A stretch of DNA of 64,000 nucleotides from Bradyrhizobium daqingense (GTDB taxonomy: Bacteria > Pseudomonadota > Alphaproteobacteria > Rhizobiales > Xanthobacteraceae). The notes beneath the pieces were generated by a model. The model did no database searches. It saw nothing but the letters and a program-made list of their open reading frames with translations, and was not told the origin of the DNA. Positions 9,957-18,346 of this stretch are shown piece by piece. Each line of letters begins with the position of its first letter. The stretch's first letter is position 1. Position numbers and translations under genes: made by a program. The DNA lies in assembly GCF_021044685.1 (NCBI RefSeq), contig NZ_CP088014.1:2900001-2964000 (forward strand), written 5' to 3'.

Positions 9957-10613
9957 ATGGCGAAGGCGACACTGACCATCAGCAGCAAGAACTATTCGTC
10001 CTGGTCGCTGCGCGGGTGGCTGCTGGCGAAGTTTTCCGGCATCGATTTCGAGGAGATCGTCACGGCGCCCGACGACGCATCCGCCCGCGCCGAAATCCTC
10101 TTGCTGTCGTCCTCGATCCTGGTGCCGTGCCTGCGGCACGACGGCGCCGTGATCTGGGATACGCTGGCGATCGCCGAATATCTCAACGAGGCGATGCCGG
10201 ACGCCGGGCTGTTGCCTGATGACCGCATCCAGCGCGCGCATTGCCGCTCGATCTCCGGCGAAATCCATTCCGGCTTCACCACGCTGCGCGCCTCGCTGCC
10301 GGTCAATTTGAAGGGGCACTTTCCCGGCTTCAAGATCTGGTCGCGCGCGCAGGCCGACATCGACCGCGTCTGGTTCATCTGGCGTGATTGCCTGGAGAAG
10401 TCGGGCGGCCCCTTCCTGTTCGGCGAGAAGCGCACCACGGCGGATGCGATGTACGCCCCTGTGGTGACGCGCTTCGTGACCTATGACGTCAAGCTCGCGC
10501 CGCCGCTGAAGGCCTATGCCGACACCATCATGGCCATGCCCGAGATGCAGGAATGGATCGCGGCCGCGCGGGAAGAGCCGGCCGAGATCGAGGAGCTCGA
10601 GGTCGAATATTAG
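9957..10613 (+). CDS. Glutathione S-transferase family protein
   Basis: A 218-residue soluble GST. The thioredoxin-like N-terminal domain begins TLTISSKNYSSWSLRGWLL, with the Ser-rich loop where the catalytic residue sits in this subgroup. SSSILVPCLRHDGAVIWDT carries the cis-Pro and SNAIL-like segment, and IAEYLNE closes the domain. Residues 90-205 form the helical C-terminal domain (FGEKRTTADAMYAPVVTRF, the N-capping box region). AAGGG a few bases before the ATG supports the start. Unlike the two GST genes near 39-40 kb, this one is intact. Substrate unknown. Confidence 0.9.
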   Translation: MAKATLTISSKNYSSWSLRGWLLAKFSGIDFEEIVTAPDDASARAEILLLSSSILVPCLRHDGAVIWDTLAIAEYLNEAMPDAGLLPDDRIQRAHCRSISGEIHSGFTTLRASLPVNLKGHFPGFKIWSRAQADIDRVWFIWRDCLEKSGGPFLFGEKRTTADAMYAPVVTRFVTYDVKLAPPLKAYADTIMAMPEMQEWIAAAREEPAEIEELEVEY

Positions 10614-10865
10614 GCAGCCGTTGCGCCCGCCTGCCTGTTTCGGCGGCGGGGCACCGTCATCCCCAAGACAGGCGGCGAGTCCGGCTGATGTCGTTGATGC
10701 CGTTAACCTTTGTCGCCAAGCGTCAGCCCGAACCGAATCCTGCGCTGCGCAGATATTGTGCGAGCCGGTTGGTCGGCCGGCGACATCTAGCCGTGAACAG
10801 CTGCGTACGAAGCTTGGCAGCTGATTCGGACGTGATTCGTTCGGGCCGCGTTCCGAAGGTTAAAG

Positions 10866-10880
10866 CGGGGCGCGGCCCCG
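10866..10880 (-). terminator. Possible weak terminator hairpin
   Basis: CGGGGC and GCCCCG form a 6-bp GC stem with a 3-base loop just downstream of the minus-strand small gene at 10907. Only a short T-containing run follows on that strand. A plausible but weak terminator. Confidence 0.3.
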
Positions 10881-10906
10881 TCGCATTTTGAAACAAACAC
10901 GATGCC

Positions 10907-11131
10907 TCAGGCTGCGCCCGAATGCTTTACACGCGGCAGGCGCCAGCCGATCACGGTCGCTTCGACCGCAATTCCGGCCTCGTTGTTCCGCCAGCGCCCC
11001 TCCACATAACGGCAGGCGAACGGCAGCTGATACGTGCCGCTGTGGTCTTCGCACAGCACTTCGACCGCAAGGCCCGGTGGCGGTTCTCCGGCGCCGTCGA
11101 ATTCCGCCAGACGTCTATCGCGCGTTGCCAT
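10907..11131 (-). CDS. Small conserved-type hypothetical protein, 74 aa
   Basis: A 74-residue soluble protein. The start at 11131 (MATRDRRLAEFDG) is preceded by GGGGAGA at normal spacing; longer frames upstream overlap the opposite coding gene and lack a site. The sequence is beta-rich and compact (VEVLCEDHSGTYQLPFACRY, VEGRWRN, VIGWRLPRV), suggesting a small fold. No catalytic motif is evident. It is divergent from the coiled-coil protein gene at 11315. Function unknown. Confidence 0.65.
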   Translation of the reverse strand: MATRDRRLAEFDGAGEPPPGLAVEVLCEDHSGTYQLPFACRYVEGRWRNNEAGIAVEATVIGWRLPRVKHSGAA

Positions 11132-11314
11132 TCCAAAAATCTCCCCTAAACAAAGCCGCGGAAAGAGGGCCCACATCTTTCGCGTGCCGATCATCGTCCC
11201 CGTCCCAGGGAACAGGTGCAAGCTCAACGCGAGAATGCGGTACGAGTGTGGTAGCCTCACGCCGCTGCGCTCAAACAGCGCACATTGCCGTGATCGATTT
11301 GACGAGGAACCTGC

Positions 11315-11668
11315 ATGCTGTCCCGAAGCGCCGGCGTCTGTTTCGCGATGTTGCTGCTCGCCACGCTGGCGACCGTGCCGGTCCGCGCGCAGGACGTGCC
11401 CGGTATCGAGATATGCACCGTCGAGAAGACCATGGAGCGGCGCACCAGCTGCCTCCAGAGCAATGTCGATTTCCTCCAGAAGACCATCACCAAGCTCACG
11501 CTCGATCAGCAGCAGAAGCTGGATGCAGCCAATCGCCAGATCGACGCGTTGAAGACGACGGTGGCCGGTTTGCAGAAGACGCTTGCCGATCTTCAGGCGG
11601 CCCAAGTGAAGCCGGTGGAGGATCCGAAGAAGAAGCAGGACGCGCCGCCGGCCAAGGATTCCAAGTAA
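11315..11668 (+). CDS. Secreted coiled-coil hypothetical protein
   Basis: A 117-residue protein with an N-terminal signal peptide (FAMLLLATLATVPVRAQD, cleavage after about residue 25). Two cysteines in the next 25 residues (EICTVEK, RTSCLQS) could pair. From about residue 50 to 95 there is a heptad-patterned helix (KLTLDQQQKLDAANRQIDAL onward). The tail is Lys/Pro-rich. A GAGG ribosome site precedes the ATG. Probably periplasmic, perhaps a small structural or adaptor protein. It converges with the enolase-family gene. Confidence 0.7.
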   Translation: MLSRSAGVCFAMLLLATLATVPVRAQDVPGIEICTVEKTMERRTSCLQSNVDFLQKTITKLTLDQQQKLDAANRQIDALKTTVAGLQKTLADLQAAQVKPVEDPKKKQDAPPAKDSK

Positions 11669-11677
11669 GCGTGCCGG

Positions 11678-12781
11678 TCACGTCACGCGGTATCTCTCCA
11701 TCACGCCGCGGTCGGGCTCGTAGCCGAGCCCGGGACCCGTGGGCACCGCGACATGGCCGGTCGCATCGACATCGGCGTGGCCGCCCCAGAGGCAGGCCTC
11801 GCGTTTCAGATAGAACATCTCGACCAGCCCGTCCTCGCGCGTTGCGAGCAGGTGCAGCGTCGCCAGCAGGCCGGGACCGAAATAGGGCGAGTGCGGCACG
11901 ATCTTGATGCCGAGCCGATCCGCCAGCGCAGCGACCTTCAGAAACTCCGTGATGCCGCCGACCTTGGTCACTGATGGCTGGGCGTGGCTAACCGCGCCCG
12001 CATCCAGCATCTGGCGGAATTGATATTCAGTGCAGGCGTTCTCGCCAGCGGCAATGCCGAGCCCGCCCTTGCTGCGGACGTCGGCGAGCGCGGCAAAATC
12101 CTCCGGTGGCCACACCGGCTCCTCCAGGAACATCGGCCGCGCCTCCGCGCATGTCGTCGCGAAGGCGATCGCCTGCGCGGCCGTGAGCGGACAGTTCATG
12201 TCGACCATCAGTGGAATGTTCGGGCCGATCGCCTCGCGCGCGGCGAACACCGCGGGTGCCGTGGTCTCGTGCAGCTTGATGGCGCCATAGCCGAGCGCGA
12301 GCGCCTTCCTGCATTCGCTCGCGATGTTGTCGGGCGAGCCGATCCGCAGCAGGCTCGCATAGGCCGGGATGGCCGAGCGCCGGGTCTCGCCGAGCAGGCG
12401 GTGCAGCGGCACGCCCTCGATCTTCGCAGCAAGGTCCCACAATGCGATGTCGAGCCCTGAAATCGCGAACATGGTGATGCCGTAGCGGCCGAACAGATGC
12501 AGGTTGCGCTGGATCTGCTCCATGACAGCGGGGATGCCGGCCGCATCCGGCACCGTCAGCCCGCGCGCCTGCGGCGCGATCATTTCCTCGACGGCGCTGC
12601 GCGTGGTTCGCGGGCAGACATAGGCGAAGGCATCGCCCCAGCCGGTCAGGCCGGAATCGGTCGTGACCTCGACCAGCACCATGTCGAGCGCGCTGATGGC
12701 GGACGCGCCCTGGCGGAAGCTCGCGACGCCGGCGTCATAGGGAATGCGGATATGGTGCGCCCGCACATCGGTGATTTCCAT
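11678..12781 (-). CDS. Mandelate racemase / muconate lactonizing enzyme family protein
   Basis: A 367-residue member of the enolase superfamily. The capping domain is followed by a TIM barrel with metal ligands D194 (VDMNCP), E220/E221 (FLEEPVWPP) and E247 (AAGENA), and a His at 297 (IVPHSPYFGPG). The first catalytic position reads K169-L-H171 rather than the K-x-K of mandelate racemase. Such enzymes abstract the alpha proton of carboxylates; the substrate here cannot be read off. The gene is divergent from an AraC/GyrI regulator. Confidence 0.9.
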   Translation of the reverse strand: MEITDVRAHHIRIPYDAGVASFRQGASAISALDMVLVEVTTDSGLTGWGDAFAYVCPRTTRSAVEEMIAPQARGLTVPDAAGIPAVMEQIQRNLHLFGRYGITMFAISGLDIALWDLAAKIEGVPLHRLLGETRRSAIPAYASLLRIGSPDNIASECRKALALGYGAIKLHETTAPAVFAAREAIGPNIPLMVDMNCPLTAAQAIAFATTCAEARPMFLEEPVWPPEDFAALADVRSKGGLGIAAGENACTEYQFRQMLDAGAVSHAQPSVTKVGGITEFLKVAALADRLGIKIVPHSPYFGPGLLATLHLLATREDGLVEMFYLKREACLWGGHADVDATGHVAVPTGPGLGYEPDRGVMERYRVT

Positions 12782-12961
12782 GACGCGGTTCCTCCGTGCT
12801 TTCTTGTGAGCGGTTCAGAAACACGCGGAGTGTAGCCGCGAACGCGCGGACGTTGCCAGTGGCCATTCCCAGACTATCCTCATGCGGGGACAGCAACGCC
12901 GATCAAGCGAAGGGGGAATGACCGGCGCACCCTTGCAGCGCTTTGAACGAGGACGACCATC

Positions 12962-13795
12962 GTGAATCCAGCCCAGCGCGCGCTCTGGTATATCGAGAGC
13001 CATCTGGCCGAGCCGATGACGCTCGACGAGATCGCTGAGATATCCGGCGTGTCGCGGTTCCACATCGTGCGTGCGTTTGCCGCAGCCACCGGCCTCCCGG
13101 TGATGCGTTACGTGCGCGCGCGGCGGCTGACGGAAGCTGCGCGCAGTCTGGCAAAGGGTGCACCCGACATCCTGTCGCTGGCGCTGGAGGCCGATTACGG
13201 CTCGCACGAAGCCTTCACCCGCGCGTTCCGCGACCAGTTCGGCACCACGCCCGAAGCGGTGAGGGCGGCAACGTGCGCAAGCCATATCAAGCTCCAGGAG
13301 CCGATCCTCATGGACTCCACCATGCTCGACCATCTTGCCCCGCCGCGTTTCGAAATCGCAAAGGCCTTCCTCGTCGCCGGTCCGGGCGAGCGCATCGCCT
13401 GTGACAACGGCGCCATGATCCCGGGTCTGTGGCAACGCTTCCATCGGGAGATTGCCGACGTTCCCGCGCGCGTCGGCAACGTCGCCTATGGCATCTGTTG
13501 CAACGGCGATGATGCCGGCAATTTCGACTACATCGCCGGCGTCGAGGTGACCGATTTCTCCGACCTGCCGCGTCGCTTCAGCCGCATCCGCATCCCCGAG
13601 CAGCGCTATGCCGTCTTTACGCACACGGATCACGTCGCGTCGATCCGACGCACCGTGAACACAATCTGGAATCAGTGGCTGCCGGCATCTGGCCTCAAAG
13701 CTGCGGATGCGCCGAACTTCGAGCGCTACGATGAGACGTTCGATCCTGCAACCGGCAATGGCGGATTCGAGATCTGGCTGCCGGTGAGGGAGTAG
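12962..13795 (+). CDS. AraC-type regulator with GyrI-like effector domain
   Basis: A 277-residue regulator in Rob/SoxS-like order. The AraC HTH is at residues 1-105 (TLDEIAEISGVSRFHIVRAF, then FGTTPEAVRAAT). A GyrI-like small-molecule binding domain follows at about 125-277 (FSRIRIPEQRYAVFTHTDHV and the GGFEIWLPV end). The start is GTG at 12962 with GAGGA upstream. It is divergent from the enolase-family gene, which it may control; GyrI-like domains commonly bind hydrophobic or cationic effectors. Confidence 0.9.
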   Translation: MNPAQRALWYIESHLAEPMTLDEIAEISGVSRFHIVRAFAAATGLPVMRYVRARRLTEAARSLAKGAPDILSLALEADYGSHEAFTRAFRDQFGTTPEAVRAATCASHIKLQEPILMDSTMLDHLAPPRFEIAKAFLVAGPGERIACDNGAMIPGLWQRFHREIADVPARVGNVAYGICCNGDDAGNFDYIAGVEVTDFSDLPRRFSRIRIPEQRYAVFTHTDHVASIRRTVNTIWNQWLPASGLKAADAPNFERYDETFDPATGNGGFEIWLPVRE

Positions 13796-13935
13796 AGCTT
13801 CCGCAAGGCTGGCATACCATCCCGCTTGCTTGGCAAGCCCCGGTGACTTTGTCATAACGCCAGGCAAAGCTTGCCTGCGGGGCCCATGCCGGACATCCCG
13901 TGCAAGTCATAACAAGCAGCCGGGAGGGTCCCACC

Positions 13936-14862
13936 ATGTCCAACGTTCGCGTTCTCGCCACCGACCTCGAATTTCCCGAAGGGCCGGTCGTGATGCCGGA
14001 CGGCTCGGTCGTGCTGGTGGAAATCCGCGGCCAGCGCCTGACGCGCGTTTATCCCGACGGCCGCAAGGAGATCGTTGCGAAGGTGCCGGGCGGCCCCAAT
14101 GGCGCAGCCCTGGGGCCCGACGGCAAGATCTACATCTGCAACAATGGCGGCTTCTCCTGGCTTCAGGCCGGCAAGATGATCATGCCGGGCCCGCAGCCGG
14201 ACGATTATCTCGGCGGCGCGATCCAGCGCGTCGACCTGCAATCCGGCAAGGTCGAGACCGTCGTGAGCAAATGCGGCGCGCACGATCTGCGCGGCCCGAA
14301 CGATCTCGTCTTCGACAAGCACGGCGGCCTGTGGTTCTCCGACCTCGGCAAGCGCCGCGCGCGCGAGATGGACGTCGGCGCCATGTATTATCTCAAGCCC
14401 GACATGCAGGAGATCGTCGAAATCGTGCACGGCATCCTGCCCGCGAACGGCATCGGGCTCTCGCCGGACGAGAACACCGTCTATATCGCGGAGACGCCGA
14501 CGGGCCGGCTCTGGGCCTATGAGCTCTCCGCGCCGGGCACACTGAAGCCGCGCGAGGTGATCTATCGTGGCGAGCGGGGCAAGCCGATCTGCGGCCTCGG
14601 TGGCTACCAGATGTTTGACTCGCTCGCGGTGGAAGCAGGCGGCAATGTCTGCGTCGCCACCCTCGTCTCCGGCTGCATCTCGGTGATTGCGCCGGATGGG
14701 ACGCTGGTGGAGCAGGTGCCGACCGGCGACCGCGTCACCACCAACATCGCCTTCGGCGGCCCCGAGCTGAAGACCGCCTATATCACGCTGTCGGGCAAGG
14801 GTGAGCTGATCGCCATGGACTGGCCGCGCAGCGGTTTGCCGTTGAATTTTTTGAATAAGTGA
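13936..14862 (+). CDS. SMP-30 / gluconolactonase-like beta-propeller hydrolase
   Basis: A 308-residue six-bladed beta-propeller. Family signatures include EFPEGPVVMPDGSV near the start, PNGAALGPDGKIYICNNGGF, the conserved metal-site stretch LRGPNDLVFDKHGGLWFSD, and NGIGLSPDENTVYIAE. These enzymes hydrolyse sugar or other lactones with a divalent metal. The ATG at 13936 follows GGGAGG. A 14-bp palindrome overlaps the stop codon. The GNAT gene downstream is separated by a repeat and is probably not co-transcribed strongly. Confidence 0.9.
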   Translation: MSNVRVLATDLEFPEGPVVMPDGSVVLVEIRGQRLTRVYPDGRKEIVAKVPGGPNGAALGPDGKIYICNNGGFSWLQAGKMIMPGPQPDDYLGGAIQRVDLQSGKVETVVSKCGAHDLRGPNDLVFDKHGGLWFSDLGKRRAREMDVGAMYYLKPDMQEIVEIVHGILPANGIGLSPDENTVYIAETPTGRLWAYELSAPGTLKPREVIYRGERGKPICGLGGYQMFDSLAVEAGGNVCVATLVSGCISVIAPDGTLVEQVPTGDRVTTNIAFGGPELKTAYITLSGKGELIAMDWPRSGLPLNFLNK

Positions 14863-14887
14863 CGATGGCGTAGTACGCCATCGTCAC
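14859..14887. terminator. Perfect 14-bp palindrome overlapping a stop codon
   Basis: GTGACGATGGCGTA and TACGCCATCGTCAC are perfect inverted arms separated by one base. The TGA of the lactonase gene (14860-14862) lies inside the left arm. No T-run follows, so this is either an intrinsic-terminator-like hairpin or an mRNA 3'-end protecting structure. Confidence 0.45.
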
Positions 14888-14960
14888 CCCGGGGCGGCTC
14901 GGAGAGCCGAGCCCGGGATCCCGAGATTCCGGGTTCGGTCCTGCGGACCGCCCCGGAATG
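14888..14960. repeat. Palindromic intergenic repeat, GC-rich CCCCGG type
   Basis: A partial inverted repeat runs from CCGGGGCGGCTCGG to the closing CGCCCCGGAATGAC. A related copy lies at 20841-20943. It separates the lactonase and GNAT genes. Confidence 0.6.
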
Positions 14961-14981
14961 ACATCAAGAGGAAACCATAGA

Positions 14982-15575
14982 ATGCCCTGGCCCGATCCCG
15001 TCACCCTGCGCGGACAGCACGCCCGTCTGGAGCCGCTGTCGCACGATCATCGCGCGGGGCTGGTCGAGGCCGTCAGGGACGGCGAGCTGTCCAAGCTCTG
15101 GTACACCGCGATCCCGCTGCCGGACAACATGGGCAAGGAGATCGACCGCCGCCTCGGCCTCCAGGCCGCCGGCTCGATGCTGCCGTTCACCGTGTTCGAT
15201 GCCGCCGGCACCATCGTCGGCATGACGACCTATATGAACATCGATGCCGCCAACCGCCGGGTCGAGATCGGCTCGACCTGGTATGGCAAGAGCGCGCAGC
15301 GCGGCCCGCTCAACACGCAGTGCAAGCTGCTTTTGCTGCGGCACGCCTTCGAGACGCTGAACTGCATCGCGGTCGAGTTCCGCACCCATTTCTTCAATCA
15401 TCAGAGCCGCCGCGCCATCGAGCGCCTGGGCGCCAAGCAGGACGGCATTCTGCGCAGCCACCAGATCGCGCCGAACGGCACGCTGCGCGACACCGTGGTC
15501 TACAGCATCACCGCTGCCGAATGGCCGACCGTGCAGGCGCATCTCGAATTTCAACTCAACGACAAGCCGCGCTGA
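14982..15575 (+). CDS. GNAT-family N-acetyltransferase
   Basis: A 197-residue acetyltransferase of the RimJ/RimL-like branch (GNAT acetyltransf_3). It opens VTLRGQHARLEPLSHDHRAG; the acetyl-CoA strand region reads VGMTTYMNIDAANRRVEIGS, followed by NTQCKLLLLRHAFETL and a hallmark end with NHQSRRAIERLGAKQDG. The ATG at 14982 follows AAGAGG; the frame opens eight codons earlier inside the repeat, which is less likely. Predicted to acetylate an amino group of a protein or small molecule. The next gene starts only 17 bp later, so co-transcription is likely. Confidence 0.88.
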   Translation: MPWPDPVTLRGQHARLEPLSHDHRAGLVEAVRDGELSKLWYTAIPLPDNMGKEIDRRLGLQAAGSMLPFTVFDAAGTIVGMTTYMNIDAANRRVEIGSTWYGKSAQRGPLNTQCKLLLLRHAFETLNCIAVEFRTHFFNHQSRRAIERLGAKQDGILRSHQIAPNGTLRDTVVYSITAAEWPTVQAHLEFQLNDKPR

Positions 15576-15591
15576 GAGGCGCCGAGGCACC

Positions 15592-17238
15592 ATGGACAGA
15601 TTTGATTATGTGATCGTCGGCGCGGGCTCCGCCGGTTGCGTGCTCGCCAGCCGGCTGAGCGAAGATCCGAACGTCAGCGTCTGCGTGCTCGAGGCGGGGC
15701 CTTCCGACTGGCATCCCTACATCCATCTGCCGGCGGGCTTCATCAAGACCTTCCACATGAAGAGCATCAACTGGGCCTACCAGCAGGAGCCGGGGCCCTG
15801 GACCGGCGGGCGCAGCATCTACGCGCCGCGCGGCAAGACGCTCGGCGGCTCGTCCTCGATCAACGGCCACATCTACAATCGCGGCCAGCGCATGGATTTC
15901 GACACCTGGGCACAGATGGGCAATCGCGGCTGGGGCTATGCCGACGTGCTGCCCTATTTCCGGCGGCTGGAGAAGCGGGTCGGCGAGGGCGAGGAAGCCT
16001 ATCGCGGCCGCGAAGGCAGCCTCATCGTCACCACAATGGACTGGCGCGATCCGCTCTGCGAAGCCTTCATGGAAGGCGCGGTCTCGCTCGGCATCCCCCG
16101 CAATCCCGATTACAACGGCAAGACGCAAGAAGGCGTCTCCTACTGCCAGCGCACCATCAACAACGGCCTGCGCGTCTCCGGCGCGACCGCGTTCCTGAAG
16201 CCCGCGATGAAGCGGCCCAATCTGCATGTGCACACGCACGCGCACGCGACCGAGATCATCTTCGAAGGCAAGCGCGCTGTCGGCGTGCGCTACGCCAAGG
16301 GTGGCCGCGGCGGACATGCCGTCGAGGTGCGCGCCAACAAGGAAGTGATCCTGTCCGGCGGCACCTATAACTCGCCGCAACTCTTGCAGCTCTCCGGCGT
16401 CGGCTCGCCCGACCTGTTGCAGCAGCACGGCATCGCGGTGCGTCACGCGCTGCCGGTCGGCGAGGGCCTTCAGGACCATTACGCGCCGCGCACGGTGGCG
16501 CGGGTCAAGGACATCAAGACCATCAACGAGCTTCGCCGCGGCTTCTCGCTGTGGATCGAGGCGCTGAAATGGGCGACCGCGCGGCGCGGCCTGCTGTCGC
16601 TGTCGCCGACCATGGTCTATTGCTTCTGGCATTCCGGCGAGAGCGCCGAAAGCTCCGACCTTCAGCTCACATTCACGCCTGCAAGCTACAAGGAAGGGGT
16701 GCAAGGCCAGCTTGAGGACGAGCCCGGCATGACGGTCGCATCCTGGCAGCAGCGTCCCGAGAGCCGCGGCTATGTCCACATCCGCTCCAACGATCCGTTC
16801 GCGCCGCCGATCATCCAGACCAATTATCTCGACGCCGAACTCGACCGCCGCGTCATCGTCGGTGGCATGAGACTGGCGCGGCGTCTTTTGAAGAGTGCAC
16901 CGCTGTCGCCTTATTACGCCTACGAGGATTTCCCCGGTCCCAACGTCAACACCGACGACGAATTTTTACACGCCGCGACTGAGCGCGGCACCACCACCTT
17001 CCACCCCGGCTGCACCTGCCGCATGGGCCCGGCGGATTCCACCTGGGCGGTCGTCGACGACCACCTCCGCGTCCACGGGTTGGAAGGGCTACGCGTGATC
17101 GATGCCTCGGTGATGCCACGGATGATCTCGGCGAATTTGAATGCGTCGACGATGATGATCGCCGACCGCGCCTCCGACCTGATCCGCGGCAAGCAGCCGA
17201 TGGAAGCCGCAAGGATTCCGGAGGCCGCGGTGGCCTAG
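15592..17238 (+). CDS. GMC-family FAD oxidoreductase (choline/alcohol dehydrogenase type)
   Basis: A 548-residue glucose-methanol-choline oxidoreductase. The FAD-binding GAGSAGCVLASRLSE is at residues 9-23, GMC signature 1 (PRGKTLGGSSSINGHIYNRG) near residue 82, signature 2 (GGTYNSPQLLQLSGVG) near residue 260, and the catalytic His region TTFHPGCTCRMG near residue 470. The closing segment VIDASVMP...NASTMMIADRASD is typical. These enzymes oxidise primary alcohols such as choline. There are no adjacent betB or betI genes, so the alcohol oxidised is uncertain. Confidence 0.92.
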   Translation: MDRFDYVIVGAGSAGCVLASRLSEDPNVSVCVLEAGPSDWHPYIHLPAGFIKTFHMKSINWAYQQEPGPWTGGRSIYAPRGKTLGGSSSINGHIYNRGQRMDFDTWAQMGNRGWGYADVLPYFRRLEKRVGEGEEAYRGREGSLIVTTMDWRDPLCEAFMEGAVSLGIPRNPDYNGKTQEGVSYCQRTINNGLRVSGATAFLKPAMKRPNLHVHTHAHATEIIFEGKRAVGVRYAKGGRGGHAVEVRANKEVILSGGTYNSPQLLQLSGVGSPDLLQQHGIAVRHALPVGEGLQDHYAPRTVARVKDIKTINELRRGFSLWIEALKWATARRGLLSLSPTMVYCFWHSGESAESSDLQLTFTPASYKEGVQGQLEDEPGMTVASWQQRPESRGYVHIRSNDPFAPPIIQTNYLDAELDRRVIVGGMRLARRLLKSAPLSPYYAYEDFPGPNVNTDDEFLHAATERGTTTFHPGCTCRMGPADSTWAVVDDHLRVHGLEGLRVIDASVMPRMISANLNASTMMIADRASDLIRGKQPMEAARIPEAAVA

Positions 17239-17250
17239 GAAGGTCTCTTG

Positions 17251-17383
17251 CCCCGGACGCAGCGCAGCGCTTCTTCAGCGGTGTGCTGCAGAGCCGGGGC
17301 CCATGTCGCCGCATTCTGCCGTGTCGCCTTCTGGGTCCCAGCGCTGCGCAGCAGCGTTGGACGCTGCAGCGCGTCCGGGACGC
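17251..17383. repeat. Palindromic repeat, CCCCGGACGCAGCGCAGCG family
   Basis: Begins CCCCGGACGCAGCGCAGCGC, has an internal GCAGAGCCGGGGCCCATG, and ends with the inverse arm GCGTCCGGGA. Matching copies lie at 18212-18341 and 40615-40737. Confidence 0.75.
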
Positions 17384-18094
17384 GTCCGCTCGCTCTTGGC
17401 TGTTTCGCTCGCCGTCAACCCCTCCCTGCAAAAATATTCCACTTTACCGAAATTCGGAATTGCGGCATAGATCGCGACAGCCCGGCCCGACGGAGAGGGG
17501 CGGTTCGCGAGTCGTTCGAAACGCGGGCCGGGTTGCGGTGGACGCGGCAGCGTCGGGCACGAAAGGCAAGGGCAGGGCGGATTGCTCTCCGTGAGCCCGA
17601 AGCCTCGTGCGGACGAACGGCGCTGACAGGTTCGTCCCGCTGGTCTTTCGATGGCAATGTGCACAAGGCCGTCGGAGCCGGCGGGGTCAAGCGAATCGCG
17701 CGTACGGCAAAACCGTGTGGTCCTGGCCGTCGTTGCTACGGTCAAGCCTTGGCGAATGCGGCAGTCGCGTCAACCGGCGCGATGCCGGCGGCTTTCGTCG
17801 GGGTGAGGGAGGCCAGAACGAACTCGGCTCCCGGGAGAGCACGGCATAAGCCGTCCGACCATCGCGCAGGGAAGGCCGTGTGTTCGGCACCACCTGTATG
17901 CTGCTGTGCGGTTTTCTGCGTGCACCTTTTGCGCAGCAGACCGCGGGTGCGAGGTCAGCACCCGGCCTTCCCTGCGCCCTCTGATCGAAGAGGGAGTGAT
18001 GAAGCAAAGCTCGGGCGAAATGCGCCGCGAGGCTGCGAAAGTGCGTCTGCGATTCAAACGCGAATGGGAAGAGCGAGCTGTCGCCTCATACTCC
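17384..18094. other. Repeat-derived, gene-free block
   Basis: About 700 bp with long open frames in several phases but Arg/Cys/Ser-rich, non-protein-like translations and no ribosome sites. It contains a short hairpin (CACGGC/GCCGT near 17842). It sits between two copies of one palindromic family and next to a third element of another family, so I read it as accumulated repeat material rather than genes. Confidence 0.55.
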
Positions 18095-18179
18095 GTCATT
18101 GCGAGCGGAGCGAAGCAATCCAGAATCTCTCCGCGGAGGGATTCTGGATTGCTTCGTCGCAAGGGCTCCTCGCAATGAC
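18095..18179. repeat. Palindromic repeat, GTCATTGCGAGCG...GCAATGAC family
   Basis: An 85-bp inverted repeat, with arms from GTCATTGCGAGCGGAGCGAA to the closing CTCCTCGCAATGAC and an inner pair around GCAATCCAGAATC / GATTCTGGATTGC. A second copy lies at 43973-44058. Confidence 0.8.
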
Positions 18180-18211
18180 GTGGAGAGCGCGTGCGCACAC
18201 TCCGCTCTTGT

Positions 18212-18341
18212 GCCCCGGACGCAGCGCAGCGCCCTTGCGATGCGCTGCAGAGCCGGGGCCCATGTCTCCGAGCAATCCGTGCCGTCCTGGGTCCCGGCTC
18301 TGCGCAGCAGCGTTGCACGCTGCAGCGCGTCCGGGACACGA
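18212..18341. repeat. Palindromic repeat, CCCCGGACGCAGCGCAGCG family
   Basis: Second copy of the element at 17251-17383, again with CCCCGGACGCAGCGCAGCGC at the left and GCGTCCGGGACACGA at the right. It lies immediately downstream of the MoxR gene's stop codon. Confidence 0.8.
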
Positions 18342-18346
18342 AAGGC

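Noticed and set aside
10888..11907. Plus-strand frame of 339 codons spanning several small genes
   Set aside because: Runs through the coiled-coil gene and the enolase-family gene in a shifted phase with Arg/Pro-rich noise. The small proteins on either strand have ribosome sites and sensible features.
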